The notes beneath the pieces were generated by a model that was given only the letters and a program-made list of their open reading frames with translations, was not told the DNA's origin and did not search any database. Shown here piece after piece: positions 46,143-54,694 of a stretch of 64,000 nucleotides of DNA. The stretch is from an uncultured Porphyromonadaceae bacterium (lineage in GTDB: Bacteria; Bacteroidota; Bacteroidia; Bacteroidales; Muribaculaceae): the NCBI GenBank assembly GCA_947573485.1, contig CANPGB010000010.1:43243-107242 (forward strand), in the 5' to 3' direction. Made by a program: the position numbers and the translations under genes. Every line of letters starts with the position of its first letter. Positions within the stretch are counted from its first letter, which is position 1.

Positions 46143-46805
46143 TTGAGTCTTGCCTCTCCCGAAGCGTCGGAATGTGATCTGTCGGAAAAAGTTTATACAT
46201 TCAGAGAACCCCTCGCCCAAAACATATACCTGCAGATGTGTGCCAATTCGCACGTAGAGAAAGACGCGCAGCCGCCACTAAGTGTTCTCCCGTTCAGCCG
46301 CATCGTCGACCAGCACATCGTAGTCAACGAGTTTGGTTACCGTATGGTCGGAGACACACCCGAACAGGCAGGCTGGGCAAAGAAATATATAGTAAAGGGC
46401 TTTCTGAAATCATATTACCCCGCTTACCGCTTCGACAGCCTTACAGAGTGGGATTTTGCTTTTATCCTCGAGCACGACGATAAAGTGCTGCGCTGGTTGC
46501 GCCCTGAACCTCGCCAATTCCATATCTATTGGGCCGACGGGTCCAGACGGTACGAACCCGACTTTATTGTCGAAACCGCCGACACTATCTATATGTGCGA
46601 GACAAAAGCCGAGAAAGACCTTGCCGACAAAGATGTCAAGGCCAAAGCCGAGGCCGCAAGAACATACTGCGAGATAGTCTCAGCATATAATGCCCGCCAC
46701 AACGGAAAGCCGTGGAAGTATATAATAATCCCCCACACTGCCGTCAAACGCAATTTCGCCTTTGGCTATATCATTGGTAAGGCAAAGCTCCTGCAGAGTT
46801 TTTAA
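46143..46805 (+). CDS. Type III restriction enzyme Res, C-terminal nuclease part, after the in-frame stop
   Basis: This 220-residue segment is in the same frame as the helicase part; coding resemblance begins at 46092 right after TAA (DTCADLLYKLANQAVEAL), and the first possible start is TTG at 46143. It holds the PD-(D/E)xK endonuclease domain: RRYEPDFIVETAD, MCETKAEK, with Asp, Glu and Lys in place. It could be a separate small protein if TTG is used, but no ribosome-binding evidence supports that. More likely this is the severed tail of res, so restriction is switched off unless the stop is suppressed or reverted. Confidence 0.8.
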   Translation: MSLASPEASECDLSEKVYTFREPLAQNIYLQMCANSHVEKDAQPPLSVLPFSRIVDQHIVVNEFGYRMVGDTPEQAGWAKKYIVKGFLKSYYPAYRFDSLTEWDFAFILEHDDKVLRWLRPEPRQFHIYWADGSRRYEPDFIVETADTIYMCETKAEKDLADKDVKAKAEAARTYCEIVSAYNARHNGKPWKYIIIPHTAVKRNFAFGYIIGKAKLLQSF

Positions 46806-46821
46806 TGAGGGTGGTTTTATT

Positions 46822-47275
46822 TTACCCAAACATTAACATTTCGGTAATGAAGAACTGACCCACCTCGTGGTGGTACGAGTGTATGCGCAGCACGTCGCTG
46901 GCCTCGTTGTCGAGCGATTTGTCATAGGCATAAAAGCCGTCAAGGGCTTCTTCCTGTGAGACGATGTCGTAGTCGGTTATTCCGAAGGGGTGGTGCAGTA
47001 CCTCCTCGAGGGGTTGCCGGGATGTCAGTTCCGATTCATTCCCGGAGAAATCCTGAAAGCCGGCGGTATGCCGTCGTAGTCCATGAATAGACCCAGCTGC
47101 ACTATCGGGTTGGGGCGATGAAGTCATGGTCATTATCCTCGATCTCAAAGTAATAGTTGGTGCAGTCGTAGAAGATGACCTTGTCACGCCGCGGCAGGTG
47201 GTTGAGGGAGTTGTGGTAAACATTGGCTTGTATCTGGTCGATATTGCCCGACAGCAGGCTTTGACACTCCCTCTT
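46822..47275 (-). pseudogene. Degenerate IS1634-type transposase remnant
   Basis: On the minus strand, fragments in different frames recall IS1634-family transposases: KVIFYDCTNYYFEIEDND, PIVQLGLFMDYDGIPPAF, then LDGFYAYDKSLDNEASDVLR close to the 3' end, where intact proteins have DGFYAVCTNL and an IEECF block. Stops and shifts separate the pieces, and much of the normal ~550-residue gene is missing. It ends 16 bases from the res stop. No terminal inverted repeats or target duplication were found. The remnant marks past mobile activity in the island. Confidence 0.65.
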
Positions 47276-47331
47276 CGTAAAATTTAATATTATTTAACCA
47301 ATAAGATGTTGCGAATATCGCATCTCAACTC

Positions 47332-47339
47332 TACCTTTG
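47332..47339 (+). promoter_or_regulatory. Predicted promoter of the secreted protein at 47411
   Basis: TACCTTTG (47332-47339) has GTTG (47308-47311), one base from TTTG, 20 bases upstream. The ATG lies 72 bases downstream. Confidence 0.6.
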
Positions 47340-47410
47340 CAAAAAAACCTTATAATCAACCGATTTCGTTGTTCACTAACCTGCTCAGCGGAAGAAAAAA
47401 CAATCATCAC

Positions 47411-48034
47411 ATGACCCTTGTCCGCCCGCTCGTCCTCTCTCTTTCTGCTATCTTTTGTATGTTTTGCAGTTTAAGAGCTCTCGCTGAAGTTCCTAAAGCA
47501 CTATTTATTGTTGGCTGCGTGTATATTGATACGCCAACTGACACATATAACTGGGAAGGGCTGGAATTTAATAAAGACGAGAATATTTTCACGCTTGAGG
47601 ATGTCCACTTCTTCGAATCGCCGATGGCAGGCGAAACACAAAGTGAATTCATGATTTCTACTGATCATGGGAGCCTCAAAGCGGTACAAGCCACCCCGTT
47701 CGGGTACGCTGCCGGCAACTTTTCGGAAACTGAGTCAGGTGATATTACAACATCATTAACTATCAAAAGTAGCTCTCTTGTTTGCAAAATTGATCCTGGC
47801 ACATATAACATCACAATCACTTATTCAACAGGAATTATCGGTAGTGGCGAAACGGCAGCGACCATGACATTTGAAAAGATAAAAATCCCGACGGGTGTCG
47901 AGAGTGTGGCCGCAGCTACAGATTGCGAGATTGATTATTTCACGCTTGACGGCCAAAGAGTTGCCGCTCCTATTTCCGGCATTTACATCTGCCGTCAAGG
48001 CGCGAAAGTGTGGAAAACTTTTATCCGCCGCTAA
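47411..48034 (+). CDS. Secreted beta-rich hypothetical protein with a C-terminal sorting-like tail
   Basis: The 207-residue product starts MTLVRPLVLSLSAIFCMFCS at 47411, chosen because the signal peptide begins there; the frame is open 35 codons upstream. The body (about 25-155) is beta-rich and may be a carbohydrate-binding-like module (ALFIVGCVYIDTPTDTYNWEG). The C-terminal 35 residues (DYFTLDGQRVAAPISGIYIC, then RQGAKVWKTFIRR) are a tail found on many secreted Bacteroidales proteins. No function is known. It lies between a dead IS and a replication-type fragment, so it may be a passenger gene of the island. Confidence 0.65.
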   Translation: MTLVRPLVLSLSAIFCMFCSLRALAEVPKALFIVGCVYIDTPTDTYNWEGLEFNKDENIFTLEDVHFFESPMAGETQSEFMISTDHGSLKAVQATPFGYAAGNFSETESGDITTSLTIKSSSLVCKIDPGTYNITITYSTGIIGSGETAATMTFEKIKIPTGVESVAAATDCEIDYFTLDGQRVAAPISGIYICRQGAKVWKTFIRR

Positions 48035-48318
48035 ATCCGGGAAGACTCTCTATCCCCAAAAGAGGGGCTAAAATATGCAGCTGTACGCAGGCAACGCGTT
48101 GCGAGATAACAACGGCCATCTTGTAAAATATCTGCTCCTAAATGGTAGATAAGTTGGTCGCGGCTCCAACTACTTCCTGAGGGAAGATTCATTTGCTTTT
48201 GACGTTCTACTGAAACGGACTATATAGGAGTGGATATTTACAAGTAAATCGTGCCAACGTACATAATGATAGTTGATTACCAGAATGTTAATCTCGGGTT
48301 AAAACAAACAGTGCAAAA

Positions 48319-49047
48319 CTAAACGTTCTGAGCTGAATTTTTCAGAAGTTTCGCAATGCGTTTTTGTTCTTTTAGTGCATTACGGATATTTTTTCTGCTA
48401 TTATTGTATCTCCAACGAATCTTATTGATTTGAGTATTAGATAAATTGCAGGATACTTTGAAAGGTGTGAATTCTTTCTTCAAATGAATCTCAGGGTCAT
48501 AAGATACGAAACATAGACGTGTGATCTCGTCTCCCGATGGGTCGATATTTATATCATAGTTTTCTTGTAAATATTTTTCTATTTGAGGAAAAGCGCAATG
48601 CTCATGGTATATCCAAGTATTGGCATAAGGGTATTCCTTGTCATATTCGAGATACACCAGTGCCTTAAGTCCGTTGCCGGACGGAGAAAGCCATGTCGCG
48701 ATGATATGGGGGTCGTTTTTCAGCTTATCCTTTATAGAATCTACTGATTCAAGCTTATCTATATCGACAATCATAAGTGAGGTATAGCCACAAATGTCAA
48801 ATTTGAACCTTGTATCAAATAAAGTGCCACTGAAAATAAAAGAGGGCAGCTGCTTCTTTTTTGATTTGTATCCGGCAATAGCGGATTTGCCTAAATGATA
48901 TAGTCTTCGAATATTTTCAATTTGAGTTCTATATTTACCAGTTCTGATAGAATTTAATGCATCAAACAAAGTGATGGTATGATATGATTTAGCCCGTATG
49001 TTTAAACACAAGGCTATGTGCTTATTGAGAATGTCAATCGTTTTCAT
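48319..49047 (-). CDS. BT4734/VirE N-terminal-type protein (mobile-element primase fragment)
   Basis: The 242-residue protein resembles the BT4734-like N-terminal domain found ahead of VirE or primase domains on Bacteroidales mobile elements: FDICGYTSLMIVDIDKLESV, HIIATWLSPSGNGLKALVYL, and INIDPSGDEITRLCFVSYDP. In full proteins a primase or helicase domain follows; here the C-terminus ends in a basic segment (RIAKLLKNSA), so it is either a stand-alone form or a truncated relic. The 285 bases to the previous gene show no other coding signal. Low GC agrees with transfer. Confidence 0.7.
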   Translation of the reverse strand: MKTIDILNKHIALCLNIRAKSYHTITLFDALNSIRTGKYRTQIENIRRLYHLGKSAIAGYKSKKKQLPSFIFSGTLFDTRFKFDICGYTSLMIVDIDKLESVDSIKDKLKNDPHIIATWLSPSGNGLKALVYLEYDKEYPYANTWIYHEHCAFPQIEKYLQENYDINIDPSGDEITRLCFVSYDPEIHLKKEFTPFKVSCNLSNTQINKIRWRYNNSRKNIRNALKEQKRIAKLLKNSAQNV

Positions 49048-49083
49048 ACAATTTGATTTTTCTGTGTTACTTTGCCGACGATG

Positions 49084-50088
49084 TTACTCGGAGGTGCGGG
49101 TGAAGCGTCTGATGCGTTCATTTAGGATGCGGAGATAGTTTCGCTTCATTTTTTCGGTGAGGTAGCTGCGATCTATCAACTGCCGGGCTTCATCGGGGAC
49201 TGTCATGAATCGGTCGAGAATTTTGTTGGATCGTTTGCTGATCAATCCGATATTGGTGGCGAATCTCTCGAAGTCGGATCTGCATGGGTGGCCGGTGTGG
49301 TCATAGACATCGCTCTTCTCAATATCGGGTGACAGTCCGCCGTCAAGTCCGAAATCATCACCATCCATATGTAGGCTCGTGTTCAGAAGGTCATAAGCAG
49401 GAGCAAGTCTGTAATCCTGACCATCAAGAATCAACGAGAAATTTTTGAGGTGAGCGTCACCATTACCGTAGATGTAGTTGAATACCACAAGTATAAAGAA
49501 CCGCTCCATATCTACCATCCACGCGGCGACATTGCTGCGGATTGCTTTAGCAATATCCTCATAACTACCGTTGTATTTGAACTGCGTTCCGGATACCTGC
49601 TCATTCTTGCCCACCAATGAAGCGAAATCTTCCATCGGCATTTTATTGCCTTCAGGCAATATGTCAAATCTTCGTGTGATATAGACGACCTGACTATCGG
49701 GTGTGAAACATAATCCGTTGCCTGCCGTCGTAATCCCGTAAACCTGCGAGGCAATCTGCATGGTCAGATGCTCGTTTGCCGGAATTTGTTTGCGGTCGCG
49801 CAAGGTCTTATCCCACGGAGCCGGTTTCAGAATATGGGTGGAGCGTTCACCATCCTGCGCAATGCGAATCTTTCCATTCTCAATTATAGCCGGGAACTTT
49901 TCTTGCACGCCTGACACGGATATACGGTGGATTGCTTCGACAATATCTCCTATATTCCTGAATTCATCAAGGTTGAAATCAAGTATCGGAGAAATCTTGT
50001 TGGCACCGAATAGCAGCTTGGAGGCCTTTGGATTGTATGTGCCAAATCCTTCTTGAAGAGAGGATGGGCAATTCTTTATCTCAATCAT
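49084..50088 (-). CDS. hipT: HipT/HipA-type Ser/Thr kinase toxin
   Basis: The 334-residue kinase lacks the N-terminal subdomain of HipA. It keeps the Gly-rich loop with the SVS motif (Ser57, Ser59; RISVSGVQEKF), the catalytic GNGDAHLKN (Asp211) and the metal-binding PAYDLLN (Asp233). HipA kinases inactivate aminoacyl-tRNA synthetases by phosphorylation and stop growth. In the E. coli HipBST set, from memory, the two loop Ser residues are the autophosphorylation sites, and the same spacing is kept here. It overlaps the HipS-like gene by eight bases. Gene order HipB-HipS-HipT matches the tripartite type. Confidence 0.87.
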   Translation of the reverse strand: MIEIKNCPSSLQEGFGTYNPKASKLLFGANKISPILDFNLDEFRNIGDIVEAIHRISVSGVQEKFPAIIENGKIRIAQDGERSTHILKPAPWDKTLRDRKQIPANEHLTMQIASQVYGITTAGNGLCFTPDSQVVYITRRFDILPEGNKMPMEDFASLVGKNEQVSGTQFKYNGSYEDIAKAIRSNVAAWMVDMERFFILVVFNYIYGNGDAHLKNFSLILDGQDYRLAPAYDLLNTSLHMDGDDFGLDGGLSPDIEKSDVYDHTGHPCRSDFERFATNIGLISKRSNKILDRFMTVPDEARQLIDRSYLTEKMKRNYLRILNERIRRFTRTSE

Positions 50089-50410
50089 GTCTTGAAGTTC
50101 TAATGTTTACTGCACCAATGAAATCCTTGTCAGCCATAGCCGACAGAATCCCGAAAAAATCTTTCTCATCAATTCGGCGCGTCCGGCAAATTACTCCACG
50201 GTTTGCCCCTTCAGGAATCATATTAGAGAAAAACGGGAATAACGAATCAGATTCATAAGCATCCTCTCGTTTAGGTAAAGTTGCAGAAATAGGAGGTAAG
50301 ACTGACGAAATATATTCCGGCTCATACTTGAACGTATAACCGGCTCCCGGATTTAATTCCGTTAGCACTCCGGCCTTGGTATCATTATAATAAACAAGTA
50401 ACTTTTTCAT
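50081..50410 (-). CDS. hipS: HipS-like antitoxin (separate HipA N-terminal subdomain)
   Basis: The 109-residue protein (KKLLVYYNDTKAGVLTELN, YTFKYEPEYI, PPISATLPKREDAYES, FFSNMIPEGANRG) matches the N-terminal subdomain of HipA that is fused to the kinase in two-gene HipBA. Here it is a separate gene between the HTH protein and the kinase. In the tripartite HipBST type the HipS protein, not HipB, acts as the main antitoxin. That role is inferred from gene order and size. Confidence 0.85.
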   Translation of the reverse strand: MKKLLVYYNDTKAGVLTELNPGAGYTFKYEPEYISSVLPPISATLPKREDAYESDSLFPFFSNMIPEGANRGVICRTRRIDEKDFFGILSAMADKDFIGAVNIRTSRHD

Positions 50411-50422
50411 TACTCAATAGCG

Positions 50423-50638
50423 TTAGACGGTTTTGCGCACTTGAAATTTCATTTCGATTCCGAGTACATCAAGAATTTTCTTGATGGTGCTTAGCGATGG
50501 ATTCCCTTGACCTCGCTCAATGTCCTTGACCGTGGCCACACCAACTTGCGCCATCTCCGCCAAATCCTGCTGAGTCAGCGAAAGCAACTCGCGCCTCTCT
50601 TTCATCAATTCTTTCAGCTTCATAGTCTGATATACCAT
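50423..50638 (-). CDS. hipB: HipB-like HTH protein (XRE family)
   Basis: The 71-residue protein is a Cro/CI-type helix-turn-helix: LMKERRELLSLTQQDLAEMA, then VGVATVKDIERGQGNPSLSTIKKILDVLG. It should bind its own promoter and repress the operon. The ATG at 50638 is only seven bases after the predicted transcription start; the second ATG at 50623 gives a 66-residue protein and is an equally good start. It is the first gene of the hipB-hipS-hipT operon, 12 bases from hipS. Confidence 0.88.
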   Translation of the reverse strand: MVYQTMKLKELMKERRELLSLTQQDLAEMAQVGVATVKDIERGQGNPSLSTIKKILDVLGIEMKFQVRKTV

Positions 50639-50648
50639 ACTTTTTCTG

Positions 50649-50680
50649 CAAAGATAAACATAAAACCATAAGCCACCAAA
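50649..50680 (-). promoter_or_regulatory. Promoter of the hipBST operon
   Basis: On the minus strand TTTG (50680-50677), exactly 20 bases, then TATCTTTG (50656-50649) form a full promoter just upstream of hipB. The HipB operator would overlap it. Confidence 0.78.
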
Positions 50681-50893
50681 TAAAAGTACAAAATAATATA
50701 CCTCTCTGCGTGTTTGACGCCGGAATGTTTAAAGAAAGTACATTGAGTATGATATCTTATACCTCTAAATGCTTCCGCGTTAATTCCCCCACCTCATAAA
50801 TCTTCTTTATGCGATGTTGCGCTTAGACCGCCTGCATTTTGATGTTTCGCCACAGCCTATCAAATATGAAGACAACGGTTCCTGCCATTGAAA

Positions 50894-51928
50894 TCAATTC
50901 CTGATTCCAATTTTTATAACGTTATCGCGGCGGTTTTCAAAGAGGTCGTAGGCCTCCTCAATCTGAGAGAAGGGGAAGGTGTGGGTGATAAGGGGAGTCG
51001 TATCAATCTTACCTTCTGAGATAAGTCGCAAGATTTCGTCGCAGTCGCAGCCGTCGACGCCCCCGGTTTTGAACGTCAGATTCTTGCCATACATATCGGG
51101 CAAGGGCAACACCTGCGGCTTGTCGTAGAGAGCTACAACGGTAACGATGGCGTTCGGTCGCGCCGCTTGCCATGCCATGCGGAAAGTATTTTCGGCACCT
51201 GCTACCTCAATCACACGGTCGGCACCACCATGTTCCGATAGTTGCAGCGTCCTATCCAGGCAATCTTCCGGCGAAACGACAATCACATCAGGATAATGAC
51301 TCTTGACAAATTCCTGACGCACCACATCCTTCTCGCAAACCATAATCCGTTTCGGATTATAAAGCCTGACGCACTGCAAGGTGCAAAGCCCGGTCGGCCC
51401 GGCACCGATAATCAACACCGTATCCTCTTCGCTAATTTCAGAAATCTTAGCCGCCCAATAACCGGTGGCAAGAATATCGCCTACAAAGAGAGCCTGCTCA
51501 TCGCTCACGTTATCAGGAATCTTCGTCAACCCATTGTCGGCAAACGGCACGCGCACAAACTCCGTCTGCCCACCGTCAATGCGGCAACCGAGTGCCCAAC
51601 CGCCATTAGGGTCAGTGCAATTGTTGACCCAGCCATGCCGGCAGAAAAAGCACTCGCCGCAGAACGTTTCCACATTCACCGCCACACGGTCGCCCGGTTT
51701 CACTTTGGAAACGGCGTCGCCGACACTCTCAACCACGCCAACCATCTCATGCCCGATAGTAATGCCCGGCACAGCCCTCGGCACGCTCCCATGCTTGATA
51801 TGCAAATCAGAAGTGCAGATACTGCTCAGAGTCACTCTCACCACAGCATCCGTCGGCTCTTGAATGACCGGCTTCGCTTTTTCAGTCACCTCAAACCGGC
51901 CTTTACTGATATATGTCAATGCTTTCAT
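50894..51928 (-). CDS. Zinc-dependent alcohol dehydrogenase family protein
   Basis: The 344-residue medium-chain dehydrogenase has the catalytic-zinc ligands in ICTSDLHIKHG (Cys38) and GHEMVGVVESVGD (His/Glu), the structural-zinc Cys cluster CGECFFCRHGWVNNC, and the NAD(P)-binding VLIIGAGPTGLC. The closest groups act on threonine-type, sorbitol-type or secondary alcohols; the substrate is not clear. It starts 13 bases after the helicase/nuclease stop, so it may be read from the same transcript as the type I restriction operon, which is an odd place for a metabolic enzyme. Confidence 0.9.
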   Translation of the reverse strand: MKALTYISKGRFEVTEKAKPVIQEPTDAVVRVTLSSICTSDLHIKHGSVPRAVPGITIGHEMVGVVESVGDAVSKVKPGDRVAVNVETFCGECFFCRHGWVNNCTDPNGGWALGCRIDGGQTEFVRVPFADNGLTKIPDNVSDEQALFVGDILATGYWAAKISEISEEDTVLIIGAGPTGLCTLQCVRLYNPKRIMVCEKDVVRQEFVKSHYPDVIVVSPEDCLDRTLQLSEHGGADRVIEVAGAENTFRMAWQAARPNAIVTVVALYDKPQVLPLPDMYGKNLTFKTGGVDGCDCDEILRLISEGKIDTTPLITHTFPFSQIEEAYDLFENRRDNVIKIGIRN

Positions 51929-51941
51929 AATCTCCTTAATG

Positions 51942-54206
51942 TTAATTCAATAGAGCTTCTACAATTCTACTTTCCTCACTATGGCCGACGGTTGACAGTC
52001 GGAGCAATGGTAGTCCCAATTTATCAAGGATGTTATCCTTCAGCCTATCGCGCTGAAATTGCTCCGTTTTTTCGTTGTGATAACTATAGCCATCGGTTTC
52101 TATTGCCAGTAAAGGTTGTTTGCTGACACGATTAATAATCAGGAAATCAATATGGGTTGACGGATGCATTGCATATTGAACCTCGCGTTCGGTCAAGCAG
52201 GAGATATCGCCAATCAGGCTACGCATTGGATAATGGCAGAGAGCTTTGATATGGGATAATGCGGGGTAAGATGTTCTTATTTTGTCGATTAGCTCGAATG
52301 TAAGATTCTCTGAATCATATTCGGAAACAATGACATGCTTGCGTTTTGACTCAATCTGAGAGAAAAGATAATCGTATATTGATCGAAGTTTGCTTTCAAT
52401 CACAAGGCCTTGCTGATATGCAATGTAGCCCAAGAGGTCGTGTATGTTGCCTTTCAGCTCTTGTTGATTTCCGGAGACAATGAGACAGAATTTATCTTTG
52501 GCTCGCGAGACTGCAACATTGAGAAGATTGGCATTGTCGGCAAACTCGGTTATGACATCGTCGGTGACGCTCATTATTATCGTGTCTTTTTCGCGCCCTT
52601 GATACTTATGAACGGTGGCCGCCTCGATTTCCGGGATTTGGCTGTGGAACTGCTCAACCTGTCGGTTATAAGGTGCTATGATGCCGGTTTCGGCAAGATT
52701 ATTCAGGTTTGGCATCAACTCAATCTTAACAGCGTCAATTTCTCGCTGGTTGTAATGCCCCCGACAGTGGCGACCCTCAGCAGTTTTTAAAGCAAGAAGA
52801 TGTTTTTCATCGTCGTGCCGCGGAGTCATTATAAGGAGCTTGCCTCCATAGAACTTTTGGTTGCAAAAGTTTATAATATCGGGATGACAGCGGTAATGTT
52901 CCCTGAGAAGTGTTTCGGGAGTATTGGGAATAGTTGCCAATACAGAACTGAGAAAACTATGTCTGGCTGCATTGTAAGTGTCGGAGACGGCTGAAGCCTT
53001 GCGGATTTCATCTAACTTTGCAGCATCCTCGTCGGTGACAACATTTGGCAGTTGCATGGTGTCGCCGACAATAACGGCATTCTTGGCGCATGTGAGAGCC
53101 AGAAATCCGGTGTCGACAGCCACCTGCGAGGCCTCGTCCATGATGACGTAGTCGAAGAGCGTATCGCTATTGAAATTCATCTTCGATGAGAAGGTTGTGC
53201 TCAACACAACGGGATAATCATTTAAGAAAGACTCGCCTCCGTTGAAGATGTCTTGTACTGAGCCTACAATCGCTCGTTCGTCTTTATATCGTTTGGCAAG
53301 CGAGGCTTTCAGTATTGCCATTGAGTTGTCAGTCAATGATTTCATCAACGCCTTTGCGTCAAGTTGAGACAGCTTGCACTCAATATCACCGATTTCGGAT
53401 TTCAGTTCTTTAATTCGGCGAAGGTAGAACAGCCAATCGAGCTGAGTAATAATCAAGGGCACTGACTTCAAAGTCAATTCATCTTTGATTTTAAACCAGA
53501 ACCTCAACCGTAATTCAAGGGTAAATCGGTCGAACAGTTGTTCGAACCGTTTCAGAAACCCTTTTGTGTCAGTATGATATTTTACAGCGTGCTTCTTTAT
53601 CTGATTTAATATCTTTATGATTCTGTTGGATGAAGTTCTAACATCCTTATCTGTGAATTCTTCCTTGTGTTCGTGTTCAAAATGTGTTTTCTCAATTTCG
53701 ACTTCTGCAAGTTCCTGGCGACAGACCGCAAGCCTTTCTTGCATCTCAAAAACGGCTTCTGCCTTTTCAAGGCTTGAATTGACTTCCGATGTGGCTCGGT
53801 TCAGTTCCGATGCAGTTATGCGCCATGATGGAAGCTCGGGGTTGAGCTGTGGCTGATTCTCTACAAAAGCTTCTTTGTTTTCCCTTTTACCCAATGGCGC
53901 AACGAGAAATCCAAGGCCGTTCTTACTGAGTTTTTCCAAAACATTCTCTGTAGCAGAGTTATTGTTTGAAACAATCAGCACCGATTTCTTTGCCACCAAG
54001 AGGTTGGCGATAATATTGAGAATAGTTTGGGTTTTGCCTGTGCCCGGAGGGCCTTGTATAACACTTATCTGATTGGTGAGTGTGGCTTTCACAGCACGCT
54101 CCTGGCTCGCATTGCATCCAAAGGGAAACAATATCGAGTCGCGAGGCGACGTCTTAATACCTTGCTGCGGATTGAGATATACAGCCGCTGCGGTATTCTC
54201 ATCCAC
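51942..54206 (-). CDS. SF1 (DNA2/UPF1-like) helicase with C-terminal DUF2726-type nuclease domain; main part of a frameshifted gene
   Basis: The 754 residues carry Walker A QGPPGTGKTQT (about 55-65), motif Ia SNNNSATENV, Walker B DYVIMDEASQV, DTMQLP, EHYRCHPDI and the C-terminal VAVSRAKDKF, all AAA_11/AAA_12 helicase motifs. A coiled coil sits between Ia and II. The tail (about 670-754; HIDFLIINRVSKQPLLAIETDG) is a DUF2726-type PD-(D/E)xK nuclease with Asp, Glu and a Tyr-His block. The true gene starts at 54664; a frame slip near 54232-54250 separates the first about 145 residues. It is 30 bases downstream of hsdR and likely part of its operon. Confidence 0.85.
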   Translation of the reverse strand: MDENTAAAVYLNPQQGIKTSPRDSILFPFGCNASQERAVKATLTNQISVIQGPPGTGKTQTILNIIANLLVAKKSVLIVSNNNSATENVLEKLSKNGLGFLVAPLGKRENKEAFVENQPQLNPELPSWRITASELNRATSEVNSSLEKAEAVFEMQERLAVCRQELAEVEIEKTHFEHEHKEEFTDKDVRTSSNRIIKILNQIKKHAVKYHTDTKGFLKRFEQLFDRFTLELRLRFWFKIKDELTLKSVPLIITQLDWLFYLRRIKELKSEIGDIECKLSQLDAKALMKSLTDNSMAILKASLAKRYKDERAIVGSVQDIFNGGESFLNDYPVVLSTTFSSKMNFNSDTLFDYVIMDEASQVAVDTGFLALTCAKNAVIVGDTMQLPNVVTDEDAAKLDEIRKASAVSDTYNAARHSFLSSVLATIPNTPETLLREHYRCHPDIINFCNQKFYGGKLLIMTPRHDDEKHLLALKTAEGRHCRGHYNQREIDAVKIELMPNLNNLAETGIIAPYNRQVEQFHSQIPEIEAATVHKYQGREKDTIIMSVTDDVITEFADNANLLNVAVSRAKDKFCLIVSGNQQELKGNIHDLLGYIAYQQGLVIESKLRSIYDYLFSQIESKRKHVIVSEYDSENLTFELIDKIRTSYPALSHIKALCHYPMRSLIGDISCLTEREVQYAMHPSTHIDFLIINRVSKQPLLAIETDGYSYHNEKTEQFQRDRLKDNILDKLGLPLLRLSTVGHSEESRIVEALLN

Positions 54207-54664
54207 AAAGTCAATGCGCGGTAAATTGAAGAGAGGATGCCTTCTGAAGATTCATCATCCTCATCTATTCCGAGGGTATTAATTCCGGCGCATCGCTGCA
54301 GGTAGTCAAAGACTTTCTTTGTTTTGCCGAAAAGGCACGAACGGCGGATATCTACTTCGCTTCCAGCGTAATGCTTAGTGAAGTCTTTGCCGTAAGTTAT
54401 GGCGTAATATTTTAAACTTCCATTTGCGAAAAGGGAAATTGAGTTGATATTTCGCTCTTTCTTACCGTTGACGAATACATGGCAAGCGTCAAACTCAACC
54501 GATAAAGGATTTGTAAGCCATATTACCTTATCTCGGGAGTAAGTATAGATTTTATCGTTTTTATGGAACTTGACAGCATACTTATAGCCGTCAGGCCTTA
54601 TTGACTCAACCTGATAAGTCTTATTAACTCCGTTGATGATTATGACGTGTCTCTGTAAGTTCAT
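54089..54664 (-). CDS. N-terminal part of the frameshifted SF1 helicase gene
   Basis: The first about 140 codons (NLQRHVIIINGVNKTYQVES, KYAVKFHKNDKIYTYSRDKV, KKVFDYLQRCAGI) form a beta-rich N-terminal domain, ending in the acidic IDEDDESSEG. Beyond that the reading becomes basic and meaningless. In the neighbouring frame the sequence continues HPLFNLPRIDFVDENTAAAV, which joins the helicase frame. So a single-base insertion or deletion between about 54232 and 54250 breaks the gene; the last 45 codons here are out of frame. It could be a true mutation or a sequencing error. Confidence 0.72.
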   Translation of the reverse strand: MNLQRHVIIINGVNKTYQVESIRPDGYKYAVKFHKNDKIYTYSRDKVIWLTNPLSVEFDACHVFVNGKKERNINSISLFANGSLKYYAITYGKDFTKHYAGSEVDIRRSCLFGKTKKVFDYLQRCAGINTLGIDEDDESSEGILSSIYRALTLWMRIPQRLYISIRSKVLRRRLATRYCFPLDAMRARSVL

Positions 54665-54694
54665 GCCTTTCAGAAATTGAGGGCAGGGAGATAT

